A DNA stretch of 42,762 nucleotides from Chloroflexota bacterium (GTDB taxonomy: Bacteria > Chloroflexota > Anaerolineae > Promineifilales > Promineifilaceae): positions 1-42,762 of the forward strand of contig JAJRVV010000063.1 of the NCBI GenBank assembly GCA_024277135.1. The letters are read 5' to 3'. Under the pieces are notes generated by a model. The model worked only from the letters and a program-made list of their open reading frames with translations, searched no databases and had not been told where the DNA came from. The position numbers were made by a program, and so were the translations under genes. Shown here in pieces: positions 23,150 to 30,808 of this stretch (position 1 is its first letter; each line of letters starts with the position of its first letter).

Positions 23150-26100
23150 ATGGCGATATTACGACTGCATTTTTTAGGACCTTTTCAGGCCACGTTGGAC
23201 GGCCGTTTACTGCAAGGGTTCCGTTCCGATAAAAGCCGGGCGCTGCTGGCCTATCTGGCTGCCCAGGAGAGCCGCCCCTGCGCCCGCGAAAATCTGGCAG
23301 CGCTGTTCTGGGGCGAAGATGAAGAACAAGCGGCGCGGGCCAGCTTGCGTCAGGCTCTCTCAAACTGGCGCAAACTTCTGGCTTCTTTGCTGGCAGGCTC
23401 GCCGCCGCCGCTGGAGATCGGGCGCAGGACAGTCCGGCTGCACGTTGATTTGGAATCCGTTTGGGTGGACGCGATCCAGTTGCAAAACCTGGTTGCCGCC
23501 TGTGATCGGCATCCACATATATCTCTGCTCACCTGTAAACCATGCCATGACCGGATGGAAAAAGCGGTTTCCCTTTACCAGGGAGAATTCCTGGCGGATT
23601 TGCAGGCGCTTAACGCCGGCCCCCAATTTGATGATTGGCGGTTGGTACAGCAGGAGCATTACCATCAGAAAGTTCTGCACACATTAGGCTGGTTGGCCCA
23701 GAGCGCCCATGCGCGGAGAGAGCGGGAAGAGGAGATCGCCTACCTGCGCCGCCAGCTCGTTTTACTGCCCTGGCTGGAACAGTCGCACCGGGCATTAATG
23801 GCGGCCTTGGCAGCGACCGGACGGCGCACGGAGGCGATCGCCCAATTTGAAACCTGCCGCCGTCTGTTAAGTCAAGAGATGGGGATAGAACCGGCGCTAG
23901 AAACAGAGGCGTTGTACCGAAAAATCGTTGCCGGGAAGACGGCCGTCCCCTCGCCCCAACTCTCCGCTAATCACAACCTGCCGCCCGTCAAAACTTCCTT
24001 TGTCGGCCGCGAAGCGGAATTGGCCCGCATTGACGCCCTGCTGGCCCAACCATCCTCCCGGCTGCTCACGTTGACCGGGCTGGGCGGCGTGGGCAAGAGC
24101 AGCCTGGCATTGGCGGCCGGGCGGCGGCAATCAGCCCGCTTTGAACACGGCGTTTGGTTCGTTTCCATGGCGGAGATTGAGAAGGGGGAGACGGCCGTTT
24201 CCGCAGCCGAATTTGATCACACTCTGGCGCTGGCCGTCCTCGCCAATTTACATCAGAGCGTCACCCTGCCAGAGCTGCCGCTGGATCAACTGCGAGCCTA
24301 TCTGCGCCAGAAAGAAATGCTGTTAATTTTAGACAATCTGGAGCATTTGCTGCCTGAAGCGGTCGTTTTTGTGTTAGCCCTGCTGGAAACTGCGCCGGAG
24401 TTGCAGATCATCGCCACCTCGCAGACACAGTTAAGCTGCCGGGCAGAAACGCCGATCCCGTTGGCCGGATTGCCGCTGCCAGACAGCGGGACGGCAGCCA
24501 GCCTACGGCTATTCATGGAACGGGCGCAGCGCCATCAGCCGGACTTCCAATTAGACGATCAAAATGCGGCCGATGTGCGCGAAATTTGCCGGTTGGCGGC
24601 CGGACTGCCCCTGGCGATAGAACTGGCGGCGGAACTGGTCAACCATTACCCATTGTCAGAAATTACATCTGCCATACGCGCCAATTTAGACCTGCTCCAC
24701 TCGCCCAGCCCCGATGCGCCGCCCCGGCAGCACAGCATGAGAGCGGTTTTGAATTATGGGTGGCAGCTCCTGCCCGAACCGGAAAGATTGGTGCTGGCTC
24801 AGGCGTCGCTGTTTGGCGATGTGTTTGACCGGGAGGCGATATTGGCCGTTACCGATGCTTCCCTGTCCCATATCGTCAACCTGGTAAACCGCACCTGGCT
24901 CACCCTGGCGCGTCCGGGCCGGTACGCCCTGCACGAGTTGGTGCGGCAAGTCGCAGCCGAAGCGTTGGCGGCCGCTCCGGACGTCGAAGCTGAAACCCAC
25001 GCCCGATTTGCCCGCTATTACGCCGGATTTTTGGCGCGGCAAGCGGCAAATCTAACGACGGCTAATCAAGGCACGGCGCTGACCGCCATCAATGAGGAGT
25101 TGGCCCACATACGCCAGGCGTGGCGCTGGTTTTTGCTCCATTGTGACAGCGCCGGCTTAGATAAAATGATGCCGGGATTCGGCCGTTTTTGGGGCGGCCA
25201 GGGGCGATATTGGGAAGGGCTGCACTTTTTTGAGGACGCGCTGGCTCTGTTGGCGCAGCAAGGCGGGTGTTTGGAACCGGCCGCGCAAAATCGTCTGAGG
25301 TATTGGCAGGCGCATTTTTTGTACCGGCACGGCCGTTACCCGCAAGCGCGTCCGCTGCTGGAAAAAATGTACCGCGCTTTCTCATCCGATCAGGACGCCG
25401 CCTATGTCGCTGCTGCTGCCCTGGATTTGGGCAGCGTTCTCATGGAGCAGGGCACAGAGAGCGCCGCCCGCCCTTTACAACTTTATGAAGAGGCTTTGGC
25501 AATTTTTGAAGCGCAACGGGATGATGTGGAGACGGCGGCCGTTCTCACCCATTTAGGACGTTACTGGGAAACGGCAGGCCAGTACGAAAAAGCCGCGCTT
25601 TCTCACCGGCGCAGCCTGCGCTTGAGACGTAAACTGGGCGCGCCGCGACAATTGGCGTATGCGCTCAATCAATATGCCCTGCTGCTGCACCGTCAGGGAG
25701 AAAATGAGGCGGCCAACGGTTATCTGCAAGAGGCTGTTGGATTACATCGGCAAATAGAAACCCAGCCAGAATTGGCGGCCGCTTTAGCCAATAGAGGTCT
25801 GGTGGAAACCGCTTTAGGGCGATATGAAACGGCTGTCTCCCTCCTCAAAGAAGCGCGACAGATTCAAGAAGATCAGGGGAACCGCTCCCGGCTTGCCATC
25901 ATCTTCAATAATTTGGGTGATATTGCCAACTTGCAGGGCCAATACAGACAGGCGCGGGCCTACCTGGAGGAAAGCCTGCGCATCAAACAGGCTTTGAACA
26001 ACGAAAGGGGCATGACTTTTTCCTTGATCCATTTAGGCCATGCCCTTTGGGGAATGCATGAATTTGAGGCGGCGGAAGCGGCTTTTCGCCAGGCGTTACA

Positions 26101-26422
26101 ATTGGCTGCCAATCTATCGCTGGCGCCGCTCAAGCTGGCGGCATTGGTCGGTATGGCCCAACTGCGGGCGGCCACAGATGGCGCCGGGGCGCTGGCGCTG
26201 CTGCAACTGCCGTTGTCTCACCCGGCAGCGTGGCAGCGGGTTCAAGAAGAAGCGGCAGCGTTGGCCGAGCAGATCAAGGCCGCTCTGTCGCCGGAGGAGG
26301 TGAAGACGGCGCTGGCGCGGGGAAGCGGGTTGAATTTGGGCGAAGTGGTGGCCGATATGCTCATTGTCGCCGAAGACCTGCCAGGTTTTGATGAGGGAAA
26401 CCCGGCAGGTCATGGGAGTTAA
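23150..26422 (+). CDS. BTAD/NB-ARC/TPR transcriptional regulator (SARP/AfsR-like)
   Basis: The product is 1090 residues. An OmpR-like winged-helix (about 1-95; LHFLGPFQATLDGRLL, ALLAYLA) is followed by a BTAD helical domain (about 105-260; YQGEFLADL, ALMAALAATGRRTEAIAQFE, GIEPALETEALY). An NB-ARC/STAND ATPase comes next (about 285-540) with Walker A GLGGVGKSS near residue 310, Walker B LLILDNLEHLL, and the GLPLAIELAAEL motif. About ten TPR-like repeats complete it (600-1060). Such proteins switch on target operons when a ligand or partner is sensed by the TPR region. Divergent placement from the small gene and surface protein (95-bp gap) makes those genes its likely targets. The last 15 or so residues (DLPGFDEGNPAG) are encoded by a palindromic repeat. 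Confidence 0.92.
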   Translation: MAILRLHFLGPFQATLDGRLLQGFRSDKSRALLAYLAAQESRPCARENLAALFWGEDEEQAARASLRQALSNWRKLLASLLAGSPPPLEIGRRTVRLHVDLESVWVDAIQLQNLVAACDRHPHISLLTCKPCHDRMEKAVSLYQGEFLADLQALNAGPQFDDWRLVQQEHYHQKVLHTLGWLAQSAHARREREEEIAYLRRQLVLLPWLEQSHRALMAALAATGRRTEAIAQFETCRRLLSQEMGIEPALETEALYRKIVAGKTAVPSPQLSANHNLPPVKTSFVGREAELARIDALLAQPSSRLLTLTGLGGVGKSSLALAAGRRQSARFEHGVWFVSMAEIEKGETAVSAAEFDHTLALAVLANLHQSVTLPELPLDQLRAYLRQKEMLLILDNLEHLLPEAVVFVLALLETAPELQIIATSQTQLSCRAETPIPLAGLPLPDSGTAASLRLFMERAQRHQPDFQLDDQNAADVREICRLAAGLPLAIELAAELVNHYPLSEITSAIRANLDLLHSPSPDAPPRQHSMRAVLNYGWQLLPEPERLVLAQASLFGDVFDREAILAVTDASLSHIVNLVNRTWLTLARPGRYALHELVRQVAAEALAAAPDVEAETHARFARYYAGFLARQAANLTTANQGTALTAINEELAHIRQAWRWFLLHCDSAGLDKMMPGFGRFWGGQGRYWEGLHFFEDALALLAQQGGCLEPAAQNRLRYWQAHFLYRHGRYPQARPLLEKMYRAFSSDQDAAYVAAAALDLGSVLMEQGTESAARPLQLYEEALAIFEAQRDDVETAAVLTHLGRYWETAGQYEKAALSHRRSLRLRRKLGAPRQLAYALNQYALLLHRQGENEAANGYLQEAVGLHRQIETQPELAAALANRGLVETALGRYETAVSLLKEARQIQEDQGNRSRLAIIFNNLGDIANLQGQYRQARAYLEESLRIKQALNNERGMTFSLIHLGHALWGMHEFEAAEAAFRQALQLAANLSLAPLKLAALVGMAQLRAATDGAGALALLQLPLSHPAAWQRVQEEAAALAEQIKAALSPEEVKTALARGSGLNLGEVVADMLIVAEDLPGFDEGNPAGHGS
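26383..26413. repeat. GACCTGCCAGGTTT palindromic repeat encoding the BTAD protein tail
   Basis: GACCTGCCAGGTTT and AAACCCGGCAGGTC form a near-perfect inverted repeat around a short loop. It is a variant of the AGACCTGCGAGGTT family and supplies the last codons of the BTAD gene (DLPGF). Confidence 0.75.
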
Positions 26423-26931
26423 ATCGCGTCTTTTTTCATGCGCCGGGCCTGGATGCTGATGCCGGCGGCCGTCAACAGCACATACAAAACCAGGGCGATG
26501 GGGCGGGCCAGATCAAAGGTTTGCAGGATGACGGCCGTGCCCGTCACCGCCGACAGCAGGATCAACGCCCAATCAAACAACACCGTCACCAGGATAAACC
26601 CGAGGACGGCCCCCGCCAGAAACACAAACAACAAATTGCCGCGGCCGGGGACAAGTTCTAACATTTGCGCCAGGTTGACCGCCAGCACACCGCCGGCAAA
26701 AAATCCGGCGATGTTGACGGCCGCCCGTTGCAAAACCAGCGCTAACACCGCCCCCACTGCGCCAATCGTTAAACCGGCGATGACAATTGTCAGGTCATCG
26801 GCGTCGGTGAGCGCCTGTTTGGCAAAGTTAATGCCGAATACGAAGCCCACGCCACCGACAAACAGCCAGAACATCTGGCGGCCCAGCGTCAATAATCCGG
26901 CGCCGATGAGAACACGAAGTAAAGTCACCAT
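26419..26931 (-). CDS. Small polytopic membrane protein (DUF4203/TMEM198-like)
   Basis: The product is 170 residues with about six hydrophobic helices, for example FWLFVGGVGFVFGINFA, LTIVIAGLTIGAVGAVLALVL, FVFLAGAVLGFILVTVLFDW and IALVLYVLLTAAGISIQ. The tail is basic (ARRMKKDAI). The glycine-rich helix pattern recalls the DUF4203 family. No catalytic motif is seen and the role is unknown. The stop codon overlaps the convergent BTAD stop. It lies 13 bp downstream of the cyclophilin gene on the same strand, so they are probably one operon. Confidence 0.75.
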   Translation of the reverse strand: MVTLLRVLIGAGLLTLGRQMFWLFVGGVGFVFGINFAKQALTDADDLTIVIAGLTIGAVGAVLALVLQRAAVNIAGFFAGGVLAVNLAQMLELVPGRGNLLFVFLAGAVLGFILVTVLFDWALILLSAVTGTAVILQTFDLARPIALVLYVLLTAAGISIQARRMKKDAI

Positions 26932-26944
26932 TTTGGATTTTGGA

Positions 26945-27433
26945 TTATTCTTTGATCCGTACCGTTACGCCTTCCATTTTGTCGCCCTGGCGGATGGCGT
27001 TCACCACGTCCTGGCCTTTGACGACTTTGCCAAACACGGTATGACGGCCGTTCAGATGCGGCTGAGGCGCATGGGTGATGAAAAACTGACTACCGTTCGT
27101 CCCCGGCCCGGCGTTCGCCATCGAAATCACCTGCGCTTCATGCTTCAGCGGGTTGCCGGCGAACTCATCTTCAAAGCGGTAGCCCGGCCCGCCGCGCCCC
27201 GTTCCCGTCGGATCGCCGCCTTGAACCATAAAATTGCTGATGACCCGGTGAAAAACCACGCCATCGTAAAATCCATCTTCGGCCAGGAAGACGAAATTGT
27301 TGACCGTTTTCGGGGCATAACTGGGATAAAGCTCCAGTTCAATCGTGCCCTTGTTGGTTTGAATTGACGCCAGATAGGTTTTGTCGCTGTCAATGCTCAT
27401 TTCGGGTGGATTTTTCCACTGTTTACCTGCCAT
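26945..27433 (-). CDS. Cyclophilin-type peptidyl-prolyl cis-trans isomerase
   Basis: The product is 162 residues, typical of single-domain bacterial cyclophilins. Family motifs are in order: [40 protein letters not shown] with active-site Arg, [17 protein letters not shown], and [18 protein letters not shown] with the conserved His. There is no signal peptide, so it is cytoplasmic, where it speeds proline isomerisation during folding. AAAAGGAG lies six bases before the ATG. A TATAAT on the minus strand (plus 27466-27471) between the gene and the upstream palindrome could be its -10 box, though no good -35 is seen. Confidence 0.95.
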   Translation of the reverse strand: MAGKQWKNPPEMSIDSDKTYLASIQTNKGTIELELYPSYAPKTVNNFVFLAEDGFYDGVVFHRVISNFMVQGGDPTGTGRGGPGYRFEDEFAGNPLKHEAQVISMANAGPGTNGSQFFITHAPQPHLNGRHTVFGKVVKGQDVVNAIRQGDKMEGVTVRIKE

Positions 27434-27483
27434 TAAAAACTCCTTTTTAGAAAAATTGTGGTGGGATTATACCACTGCGGTAG

Positions 27484-27516
27484 AGACCTGCGAGGTTTTC
27501 AAAACCTCGCAGGTCT
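27484..27516. repeat. Perfect 33-nt palindromic repeat (AGACCTGCGAGGTTTT arms)
   Basis: Two perfectly complementary 16-nt arms surround a single C. It lies three bases after the metalloprotease stop on the minus strand, where it could terminate that transcript. It belongs to the same family as 5935-5982. Confidence 0.92.
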
Positions 27517-27519
27517 GGC

Positions 27520-29229
27520 TCATTCGCTGGTGATTGTGTTAGCCAGGATGACTTCGATTTGGCCGCCAGATTCCAAGTAGCGGGCAGCCAACGGCAGTTT
27601 GCCACCGATGATGTCTATGCCCAGGGTTGTCCAGGCGTCGCTGCCGGGAGATTGGATGCGGATGAGGGCGGGCACGGCCGTTTCCGACCATACCAGTTCG
27701 GGCCGTCCCCATTCGTTGCTGGCGATGGTGAAGTCGGCTTTTTCCTGGAGTTGCAAAGAGCGAGTGGCGAGCAGACGGCCGTTTGCTGCCAGTCGAATTT
27801 CAGCCACTGGTTCTGATGACATGGGCAAAACCACGTTAGCCGCTCGCATGGAAAGCCCCGGCTCTGCGGCGTTGAACAGGGCCAGGGGATAGGTTGCCAG
27901 CAGACGGCCGTCCGCGCCCATCAATTCCACTGCAAACTCACTGTTTTCCGGTAATGGGGTGAGGCCGGTCGTCAACGCATAAACCGGCTCAATAAGTGGC
28001 TGAGCCGGTTCGTCAAAATTCACCCGGATCAACAAGCCGGGCGCGATTTCGCGGGCCAGCAGCCCCTTGCTGCGCTGATCGTTGTACAGCGCCGTGTAAG
28101 TGTAATCTGACACCCACTGCGGGTAGCAATAGCTCATCAAATCTTTGGCGGTAAACGGCGAATAAACCTGCGAGAAGCTTACATCCAGACCATACTGCCC
28201 GATGCTGCCATTGAAGTAGGGGTAATTTGGATCAGGCCCGGCCGGATTGCCACAATCTACGTGGGAACGGCCGAACATATGCCCGATTTCGTGGGCGGCC
28301 AATTGGGAGGCCTTTTCCACCCCGACGCCGGCGCGCACCCAGCCAATCGCCGCGTAGCCGCCCCAGGCGCGCGGATAGGTGTCGCCATTGCTGTTGGAAG
28401 TGGGAATGACGCCGTAATACACCTGTCCAGCAGGGGATCCATCCCCGTTTTTGAGGCTGGCCATCACGCTCAACAATCGGTTCCACTCACTTGCTTGGGA
28501 CAAATCCCCTTGAAATTCGAGGGGGGCGCGGAAGGAGACGTTGACGGCGGACAGGGGGTAGCCGCGCATCAGCCAGCCGCTTTCGTTGTCTGTGGCGGGG
28601 CCGGGGAAATAAGCGCCGGTGGGGAGATGGGTGTAGTTGATGGGAACCAGTTTCAGGTCGAGGGCGGGGACGGAGTTAAAGGTGAGGGTTTGGCTGACAA
28701 TGTTGTTTGCCAGGGAAGGTTCCGCCAGCGCGCTGGCGGTTTCAATCGTCGCCGTCAAGGTCACGGTTCCGGTCAGCCAATTGGCGGGCAGTTGGAAGTT
28801 GGCGCTGTTGTTGAAGTCGCTGCGGTTGATATTGTTGGGAATCGTGGCCGAAACGATGGACATCAGTCCCAAATCCGCCTCGTCCCGCGCCGCGCTCAAA
28901 GTGATGGTGATGCCATTGACCGAATTTTGCCCTTGAGCCACGTAGGCGTACACGCGGGCGACGGCCGCCCGATTTTCCACCATGGGCACGCTGTTGCTGG
29001 CAGTTTGGCTGGCCTGGGTCACTTCCAGCCAACTGATCGCCAGGTCAATGGCTGGTTTTTGGATGATGGGCAGGTAGAGGGTGTCGGTGAGGACGGCCGT
29101 CATCACCGAATCAGATTGAGATGAGGGGGGCGCTGTTTTTGTGGAGGTGACGGCCGTTCGCGGCGCGGCGACTACCAGCCAAACTAACAGGGCGCTCAAG
29201 CAAAAGACAACCAACAATCTTGATTTCAC
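27520..29229 (-). CDS. Exported zinc metalloprotease-like protein
   Basis: The product is 569 residues. A signal peptide (LLVVFCLSALLVWLVVAAPR) is followed by a YLPIIQK motif near residue 55. A beta-rich region (about 60-190) with CARDB-like features comes next (IDLAISWLEVTQ, AVARVYAYVAQG), and then a metalloprotease core with the extended zinc motif H313-E-I-G-H317-MFGRS-H323. This HExxHxxGxxH pattern marks metzincin/gluzincin-like zinc proteases with a third His ligand. The C-terminal 150 residues look like beta-sandwich. It probably cleaves extracellular proteins. It is followed by a palindromic repeat and then cyclophilin. The exact peptidase family is not clear to me. Confidence 0.85.
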   Translation of the reverse strand: MKSRLLVVFCLSALLVWLVVAAPRTAVTSTKTAPPSSQSDSVMTAVLTDTLYLPIIQKPAIDLAISWLEVTQASQTASNSVPMVENRAAVARVYAYVAQGQNSVNGITITLSAARDEADLGLMSIVSATIPNNINRSDFNNSANFQLPANWLTGTVTLTATIETASALAEPSLANNIVSQTLTFNSVPALDLKLVPINYTHLPTGAYFPGPATDNESGWLMRGYPLSAVNVSFRAPLEFQGDLSQASEWNRLLSVMASLKNGDGSPAGQVYYGVIPTSNSNGDTYPRAWGGYAAIGWVRAGVGVEKASQLAAHEIGHMFGRSHVDCGNPAGPDPNYPYFNGSIGQYGLDVSFSQVYSPFTAKDLMSYCYPQWVSDYTYTALYNDQRSKGLLAREIAPGLLIRVNFDEPAQPLIEPVYALTTGLTPLPENSEFAVELMGADGRLLATYPLALFNAAEPGLSMRAANVVLPMSSEPVAEIRLAANGRLLATRSLQLQEKADFTIASNEWGRPELVWSETAVPALIRIQSPGSDAWTTLGIDIIGGKLPLAARYLESGGQIEVILANTITSE

Positions 29230-29394
29230 GGGATCACCTGCCTTAATCCTCCCGGAGGTTCCGAACCTCCGAGAGTGGCAATTCGAAACTTTGTAGGGCG
29301 ATTTTGTAAATCGCCAGCCTGGGCGAATTGCAAAATCACCCTACAAAATCATAAAGTTGAGGTACTAGCCCCAAGATTTTAGCGGCAAAAGACG
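29230..29394. repeat. Palindromic repeats between lipoprotein and metalloprotease genes
   Basis: The 165-bp gap holds two repeat elements. CCTCCCGGAGGTTCCGAACC with GGAGG/CCTCC symmetry lies near 29247-29272. GTAGGGCGATTTTGTAAATC at about 29293 pairs with GATTT/CACCCTAC-type sequence ending near 29345, forming a MITE-like imperfect hairpin of about 55 bp. No gene is seen. Confidence 0.65.
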
Positions 29395-30777
29395 TCAGGG
29401 AGAAATCGCGCGGCGCAAAATTGGGATCGCTGCCGGAACAACCAGCAGCCAACGCGCCAGTTCATCATGAGGCGGAAAATCAGCCCGCCGCCAGCGCTGG
29501 TACGTCTGGTTGGGCACATCCCGAAAGAAAAGAGCCACGACCACTGGCGTCGTTTCGCCGATTGGATACGCATAATATACCACCGTCAACACGCCGGGCA
29601 AAGCGCCGTTTTTGAAGCCGAGATTGCTGAATAATTCCTGGTTGGCGGGGTACTGCATCGGCCATTCCAGCAGGCGGCGGGCGATGAAACTACTGTCGCC
29701 GCCGCTCAACCCGTTTTGCGCCAGCCGCGCCATCAACCCGGCATAGTCGCCGGCGCTGGCTTGTGGGTTCAGCGTGTCGCTGAAGCGGCGCTGGACGGGC
29801 AAGGACGGCCGTTGTCCCCGCTCCGCATACAGCGCCCGAAACGCCGGGTCTGCGCGAAACGCATCCACCAACAGCATCGCTTCACGGCCGTACCCCGCCG
29901 GTTCAGCCAGATAAGCGTCCAGCGCCTGATAATCACTCAACTCCCGCCGGGTGTGGTTGGACATCGCCAAAAACTGGCCCAAAAACGGGCAGGGGGCGGT
30001 TTGGGTAGCGAGACCGAGGGTGACGGCCGTCTGCTCGATCCGCTCCTGTCCCAGCAGCAAATGCAGGTAATCGGCGGCGGCGTTCGAGCTAAACTCGATC
30101 ATCAACCGGGCCACATCTTCCAGCCGGATCGTCTCGTCCGGCAAAATCCGACCAGCCTTGGCCAACGCCGCCAATCCCCGTTCGTGCGCTCCCAAATCGA
30201 GGCCGGGCAGGTAAAACGGTTCCAGGTCGGCCAGAGGAACCGGCGTCTCTCCACCCAACTCCCCGGCGGCGACGGCTTCGGCGTAGGCGGCCAGGGTAAT
30301 GACTTTGACGACGGAGGCCAGCGGCATGGGGGCGTCGGCGTTCAGGTACACCCCTTCCGTTTCTTGTCCCACTCGATAGGCGGCCAATCCCGCCAAATCG
30401 GGACGCAGCAGCAGCCGATCCAGGGCGGGCGCGGCCGTTTCCGGCACAGCCTCTCGTAATTCAGCCAGGGCGTCGGGATCGGGATTGAGTTCGGCAGTGA
30501 GGGGGACGGCCGTTTCCGGCAAGATGGGCAGCGTCAACCCGCACGGCGGCGACAGCGGGCCGGTGTAAAACGGGGTGACGGTGGCGGCGATGGTGGGGAT
30601 GATCGTCGGCGTTTCCGTCGGCGCGGGGACGCCGGTGGGGGCCAGCGTCGGGGTAGGGGTGATGCGCTTTTCTGGGGTGGAAGTTGGGGGGAGATTGAGG
30701 AGGGGGTTGGGGGACGGCCGTACACAACCCACAGCCAACAGCAAAACCAGGAAAGACAACTGACGCAAAGCGAACAA
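29395..30777 (-). CDS. Lipoprotein with class-A beta-lactamase-like serine hydrolase domain
   Basis: The product is 460 residues beginning at a TTG (30777). The N terminus is a lipoprotein signal, FLVLLLAVGC with lipidated C18, followed by a Pro/Thr-rich linker (about 20-75) expected to extend from the membrane. The catalytic domain (about 110-450) has S-V-V-K in PLASVVKVITLA, SxN as SSN in IEFSSNAAADYL, and K-N-G in GFKNGALPG, so all class-A motifs are present. It might be a beta-lactamase or a wall-peptide hydrolase; Chloroflexota carry many such proteins and I would not infer antibiotic resistance. It lies downstream of the PknB-type kinase on the same strand with a 29-bp repeat-filled gap. 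Confidence 0.86.
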   Translation of the reverse strand: MFALRQLSFLVLLLAVGCVRPSPNPLLNLPPTSTPEKRITPTPTLAPTGVPAPTETPTIIPTIAATVTPFYTGPLSPPCGLTLPILPETAVPLTAELNPDPDALAELREAVPETAAPALDRLLLRPDLAGLAAYRVGQETEGVYLNADAPMPLASVVKVITLAAYAEAVAAGELGGETPVPLADLEPFYLPGLDLGAHERGLAALAKAGRILPDETIRLEDVARLMIEFSSNAAADYLHLLLGQERIEQTAVTLGLATQTAPCPFLGQFLAMSNHTRRELSDYQALDAYLAEPAGYGREAMLLVDAFRADPAFRALYAERGQRPSLPVQRRFSDTLNPQASAGDYAGLMARLAQNGLSGGDSSFIARRLLEWPMQYPANQELFSNLGFKNGALPGVLTVVYYAYPIGETTPVVVALFFRDVPNQTYQRWRRADFPPHDELARWLLVVPAAIPILRRAISP

Positions 30778-30778
30778 T

Positions 30779-30808
30779 TAACAGCCACCAGTTAACAGTT
30801 AACTGGTT
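30779..30808. repeat. TTAACAG/CAGTTAAC repeat between kinase and lipoprotein genes
   Basis: TTAACAGCCACCAGTTAACA followed by GTTAACTGGTTAC gives overlapping direct and inverted copies of GTTAACTG. It fills the gap, provides the kinase stop region, and replaces any normal Shine-Dalgarno sequence for the lipoprotein TTG start. Confidence 0.6.

Noticed and set aside
22872-23516. The long version (214 residues) of the small minus-strand gene
   Set aside because: Its first 150 residues overlap the BTAD coding start in antisense and lack any fold. Only the last 60 residues, with a good ribosome site, are retained.
28261-29124. A 287-residue plus-strand frame opposite the metalloprotease
   Set aside because: It is antisense to the zinc-motif gene, Gly/Arg-rich, and has no ribosome site.
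29395-30777. Antibiotic-resistance beta-lactamase
   Set aside because: The class-A motifs are shared by many wall-peptide hydrolases, and the lipoprotein linker and context give no evidence for a resistance role.
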